Notes under the pieces: generated by a model
What the model was told of the DNA's origin: nothing
What the model saw: only the letters and a program-made list of their open reading frames with translations
Database searches by the model: none
From: a virus
Length of the DNA: 33,497 bases
IMG/VR virus record: IMGVR_UViG_3300024517_000064
Span: 1-33,497 of that record
Direction: 5' to 3' (one strand)
Part shown: in pieces, positions 31,301 to 33,497 of the stretch
Layout: each line of letters begins with the position of its first letter
Numbering within the stretch: position 1 is the first letter of the stretch
Program-made: the position numbers and the translations under genes

Positions 31301-33497
31301 CCAATTAGCGAACCCGGCCTCGACGTCGGCCGGGGAAAGGTCGTCAAAGGTGCCCAGCTCGAAGTCCTCCGCCGCCTGACGGAGCTTCGCCGAATACTGA
31401 CGGTACTGAGGGGTAAGAGTGACACGCTCATGTATGCGACGCAACTGGCCGGCAATCAAAGCGATCGCATCCAAATCCTGTTTCACAGGGGTGTCACGAC
31501 GGACAGCCGTCAACGTAGACGACTGCAAGTGAGTGATCGGCTTCCGATACCCGTCAACCATGTGTGAAGGGACGCCCATCTTCTTCGCCCACTTGGGGAG
31601 GGGTAGCTTGCGGATCTCCTCAGAGAGATCCCGCATGAGTGGCTCGGACATGGAGAACCGGCCGTCCTCGAAGGAGAGCTCCCCCATCTCCTCGAGCCTC
31701 TTCTGCATCTCGGGGGAACGCACCGACGCCTGCTGCCCGATGTTCTCAGCAACCGGACGTTGATGGATGTCGTCGAGGCTCAATTGGCCGCTCGACAGTA
31801 CGTCGTCGACCTCCATGAACTCGTCCCAATGTTTGAATACGTCGGCGTCACCATCCACCAGATCATCCAGATAGGATGACAGGTGGGTGACATCGTAGTC
31901 GGCGAGGACCTGCTCGAAATGGAACTGACGTTGAGCCTCGTGGTCCTTGATGTGCTTACTCATAGACTCGATAGCGTCGTCCGCTCTCAGGGGGTCGGCG
32001 AACTGATCGGTGATAGCTTTGATCTCTCGAGCTTTGATCTCTTTGATGTTGACGGCGTTCTGTTCACCCTCGAAGGCTGTGCTAGGTAGCGGATCTTCGC
32101 CCGCTTCCATGCGGGCACGGGAGATCTCTGCACCATCCAGGTCGTCCAGATACTTGTACCCCAAGTCCTCCTCAGCGAAGAGGCGGAACTCGGCAGCGTA
32201 CTCGTCAAGTTCAGCCTCTGCCGCATGGCGGGCCTTATCCTTGGTGAGGTACTTTGACGACCCCTTCGTTATTTGCTCTTGCAGCTCCGCCAGCTTACCG
32301 TAGGTGACCCCATGCAGGATCTGTCCACGGGCCGGAGTTATCAAAGCCATCTGTGAGCGGCGCAGCTGGAGGAAGGCTTCCTGATCGTTGTGAACGCCGA
32401 GCAACATCGCCTTTCTCATAGTCGCAGCGTCCACAGCGCCGCCCCCGACCACATACAACATAAACTCGCCGGCCTTCTTCTTGGCGTCGTCAAGCGCCTT
32501 AGGGTTATCCATCTTGACAGCGAACTTCTCGATCTCGGCGGCGTCAGTCAACAGCATAGCTGCGGCCAGCCCACGCTTACCTGGCTCCAACTTGTTTAGG
32601 GCTTGCTGGGCGTCACGGTCAAGCATGCGGGCATGCCACCAGTCAGCAAATCCTCCAGTGAGCTCCTCACGGTTACCGACAGCCCTGAGGTTAGTCTGCA
32701 TCGCCTGAGCCTGGTCGGAATACCCTCGAGCGTACTCGAGCCGTCCGACCTGTTTGTCGAACAGGTTCGACGCTTCACCGTATTCGACTGAACGTCGAGC
32801 TACCCGCCCGACACCCTTGACCGAGTTGGTTATAGTACCCGGCAGGAATATGCGGGACGGCTGGAACATCACTTCCGCAGCCATAGCGATTGCCCCCTGA
32901 GGGGTCAAGGGGTCTATACGCCACTCCCGGGCCGCAGCCTGAGCCTCAGCGGTGCCAGCGCCACGCACTAAACCGTGACCACCTTTACGTTCAGGAAGGA
33001 TGAAGGTCTCCACGTTACCGGCCAAACCCAACCGCATGCCGCCACGAGTGGCGAGTTTCGCCTGCTGGACGGAATGAAATTTCCTCCACCCGTCCATACC
33101 CTTGGCGGCAAGCTTGCCGCCAGGAGCACCCCAGCTACCCATCTTTGATGCGCCCATAGCCATGAGCGACTGTTCTTTCATAATGTTCAAACCGGATTGG
33201 ACTGTACCCTCTGCCATGCCCATCGCTCGAGCAACCTTACCGCCACCCGAACCAACCTTACCGAGCATGGTTGCTGAACGGCCCATCTGAGCGAACCGGC
33301 CGGCCGTCACCCCAAGACGGAAACCTACCGCAACCTGACCTACACCTGAGAACAGGAGCGCCGTGTTCAGGACCGGGAAGAGGATGTCGTCAAGGGGCCC
33401 TGTGGCCGCATCAATAAAATCACGGGCTGACGTTGGGTTATCCCACCATGTCCGCCACTTATTGCCCCACTCCTGCGACTCCCTTTGAATCGCAGTG
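28385..33497 (-). CDS. Giant internal virion protein, 5' end beyond window
   Basis: The frame stays open from the right edge (complement of 33497) to the stop at 28385, so at least 1703 codons, and the true start lies outside. GTG 33310 is only one possible internal start. The open part before it includes a hydrophobic stretch ending in LFSGVGQVAVGFRLGV. Two Gly/Ala-rich, membrane-like stretches occur near 30170-30310 (GALAGGAMSERLGG; GALFGAGAAAIPGAGSAVG) and 29930-30020 (SGAIIAGTVLGAFGTPG). Between these lie long charged helical parts, and NFVFFPFSYMKKFTTQVGTY marks the C-terminal third. Size, context and membrane-like parts recall ejection proteins such as T7 gp16, but no transglycosylase motif was found. 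Confidence 0.65.
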   Translation of the reverse strand, partial: TAIQRESQEWGNKWRTWWDNPTSARDFIDAATGPLDDILFPVLNTALLFSGVGQVAVGFRLGVTAGRFAQMGRSATMLGKVGSGGGKVARAMGMAEGTVQSGLNIMKEQSLMAMGASKMGSWGAPGGKLAAKGMDGWRKFHSVQQAKLATRGGMRLGLAGNVETFILPERKGGHGLVRGAGTAEAQAAAREWRIDPLTPQGAIAMAAEVMFQPSRIFLPGTITNSVKGVGRVARRSVEYGEASNLFDKQVGRLEYARGYSDQAQAMQTNLRAVGNREELTGGFADWWHARMLDRDAQQALNKLEPGKRGLAAAMLLTDAAEIEKFAVKMDNPKALDDAKKKAGEFMLYVVGGGAVDAATMRKAMLLGVHNDQEAFLQLRRSQMALITPARGQILHGVTYGKLAELQEQITKGSSKYLTKDKARHAAEAELDEYAAEFRLFAEEDLGYKYLDDLDGAEISRARMEAGEDPLPSTAFEGEQNAVNIKEIKAREIKAITDQFADPLRADDAIESMSKHIKDHEAQRQFHFEQVLADYDVTHLSSYLDDLVDGDADVFKHWDEFMEVDDVLSSGQLSLDDIHQRPVAENIGQQASVRSPEMQKRLEEMGELSFEDGRFSMSEPLMRDLSEEIRKLPLPKWAKKMGVPSHMVDGYRKPITHLQSSTLTAVRRDTPVKQDLDAIALIAGQLRRIHERVTLTPQYRQYSAKLRQAAEDFELGTFDDLSPADVEAGFANWSDDSVVKFMASKGYKELGLTGTNREQRKFVKALRWIDEAGGDMDDPGAWVAKMEQDLLGSDFVKKLKFSEPKDIAELEKSLAQLRKTTASEMAFVAGSKGAEDIEAFLAARGYKLARGVSFTSLNDMRSLNGPFAMIRQSSMNRRSLGRFFSKMTELDKMKIRERNFRILMADKMAKVKPNWTVYDSDALLRELTDAVRSNRDDLEKALTEDAQGIARRFTGRLQMSMSARTAFDYGFKEGDIAKFLPELDFETLQAVKGSLIQARKLGWEKNGLQDIENILIEQPMLKKILRTFDATEAGRDPIERGRMAAILKGDERFKTGWDDFAGAKRAAIMAGGALAGGAMSERLGGEWYEGALFGAGAAAIPGAGSAVGKKLMASGSSKTINFGASLKRYGDYNPFSTRTLARGVTGYVGGTIGNNIAPEDDGQQSGAIIAGTVLGAFGTPGMFRAGAKAYDLSQPAVLAATGGKLGGRDYSRLGSSMLQTRDFLRFTINPWFDAQRYSEAIVMGATKDWGDRALHLPFNYSPSKSRKMLKQGKFNTDVLEDALEQSIDVNNPKAFESQMGAALNDASGGRMNPDLMEATTKRFTDEGVLGFSNHRWQTWAATHLISQGMPLKEAAAKVQDLYSYGRAGRSAAELSANFVFFPFSYMKKFTTQVGTYLTDDLSRAIILHDGLKAYETLDENFDLQGKMEAHLPVLKELRTLNPLAYGLSPGQLGGINRPLLDVAYNTPMGDAARDIANVFLPQALLLETPEQHSQAEDLMFRAVPAIRQAQRLLESLKDQGNVATSPSHTSKSVEIDRGMEELSELREQFSGYAESQGMTLDQVMRTKESGFSGQQGSRIILKRQYKNRERQISQRYPAMVAARSEWVSKRIARDSELKQIVDRPNPAGLSRVEQAVWTFDPLVKQFRSDMEAAGLGEGDEDFYPDDLLGEIRRVAVALAAEEPSFGSWYNIYWASEFGPIERDI

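Noticed and set aside
1-33497. tRNA genes, integrase or attachment sites, insertion sequences
   Set aside because: No cloverleaf, recombinase motif, transposase or terminal inverted repeats were found by reading; a tRNA search program was not run.

Overview
This window is part of a tailed double-stranded DNA bacteriophage genome. A HK97-type major capsid gene, a scaffold candidate, tail fibre and tail-tip candidates and very large internal virion protein candidates occupy one strand. Replication, recombination and nucleotide genes occupy the other. The host is probably an actinobacterium. This is inferred from the high GC content by eye, a -10 box placed 6 nt before an ATG (the layout of actinobacterial leaderless mRNAs), a resuscitation-promoting-factor (Rpf)-like lipoprotein and a PGRP-type amidase endolysin. 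No integrase, tRNA, CRISPR array or insertion sequence was recognised.

Layout: positions 1-12377 carry about 27 tightly packed plus-strand genes, mostly joined by ATGA, GTGA or TGATG overlaps. In order they are small unknown genes and a sigma-like protein, an endolysin operon (1252-3533), an HTH gene behind a candidate leaderless promoter (3571), a Cas4/RecB-like Fe-S nuclease, a second sigma-like protein, a DnaB-type helicase and an Rpf-like lipoprotein. These are followed by a Toprim primase, a resolvase-like PD-(D/E)XK protein, a DUF4406-type protein, a second PD-(D/E)XK protein, a dNMP kinase, a sigma region 4-like protein and small acidic or Cys-rich proteins. The only gaps above 60 nt are 1127-1251, 5060-5124 and 5635-5709, and each holds a plausible promoter or hairpin.

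Positions 12374-33497 are entirely minus strand, transcribed from the right edge leftward. In transcription order: a giant gene open to the window edge (at least 1703 codons), two large helical proteins (742 and 623 aa), a 459-aa protein, scaffold, major capsid protein, two small structural proteins, an 851-aa virion protein carrying an alpha/beta-hydrolase, an adaptor-like protein, a fibre, an 838-aa FN3 plus propeller-like tail protein, and three small membrane proteins that look like the holin part of the lysis set. No tape-measure or tail-sheath gene is seen. The adaptor, propeller protein and several giant internal proteins fit a podovirus-like virion best (inference). Terminase, portal and DNA polymerase are not in the window.

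The two transcription units converge at 12374-12377 with overlapping stop codons. The lysis functions are split: the amidase is on the plus strand and the holin candidates are at the end of the late minus-strand operon. The least expected elements are the hydrolase inserted into a repeat-bearing virion protein, the Rpf-like lipoprotein inside the replication cassette, and the leaderless promoter motif repeated at two operon starts.
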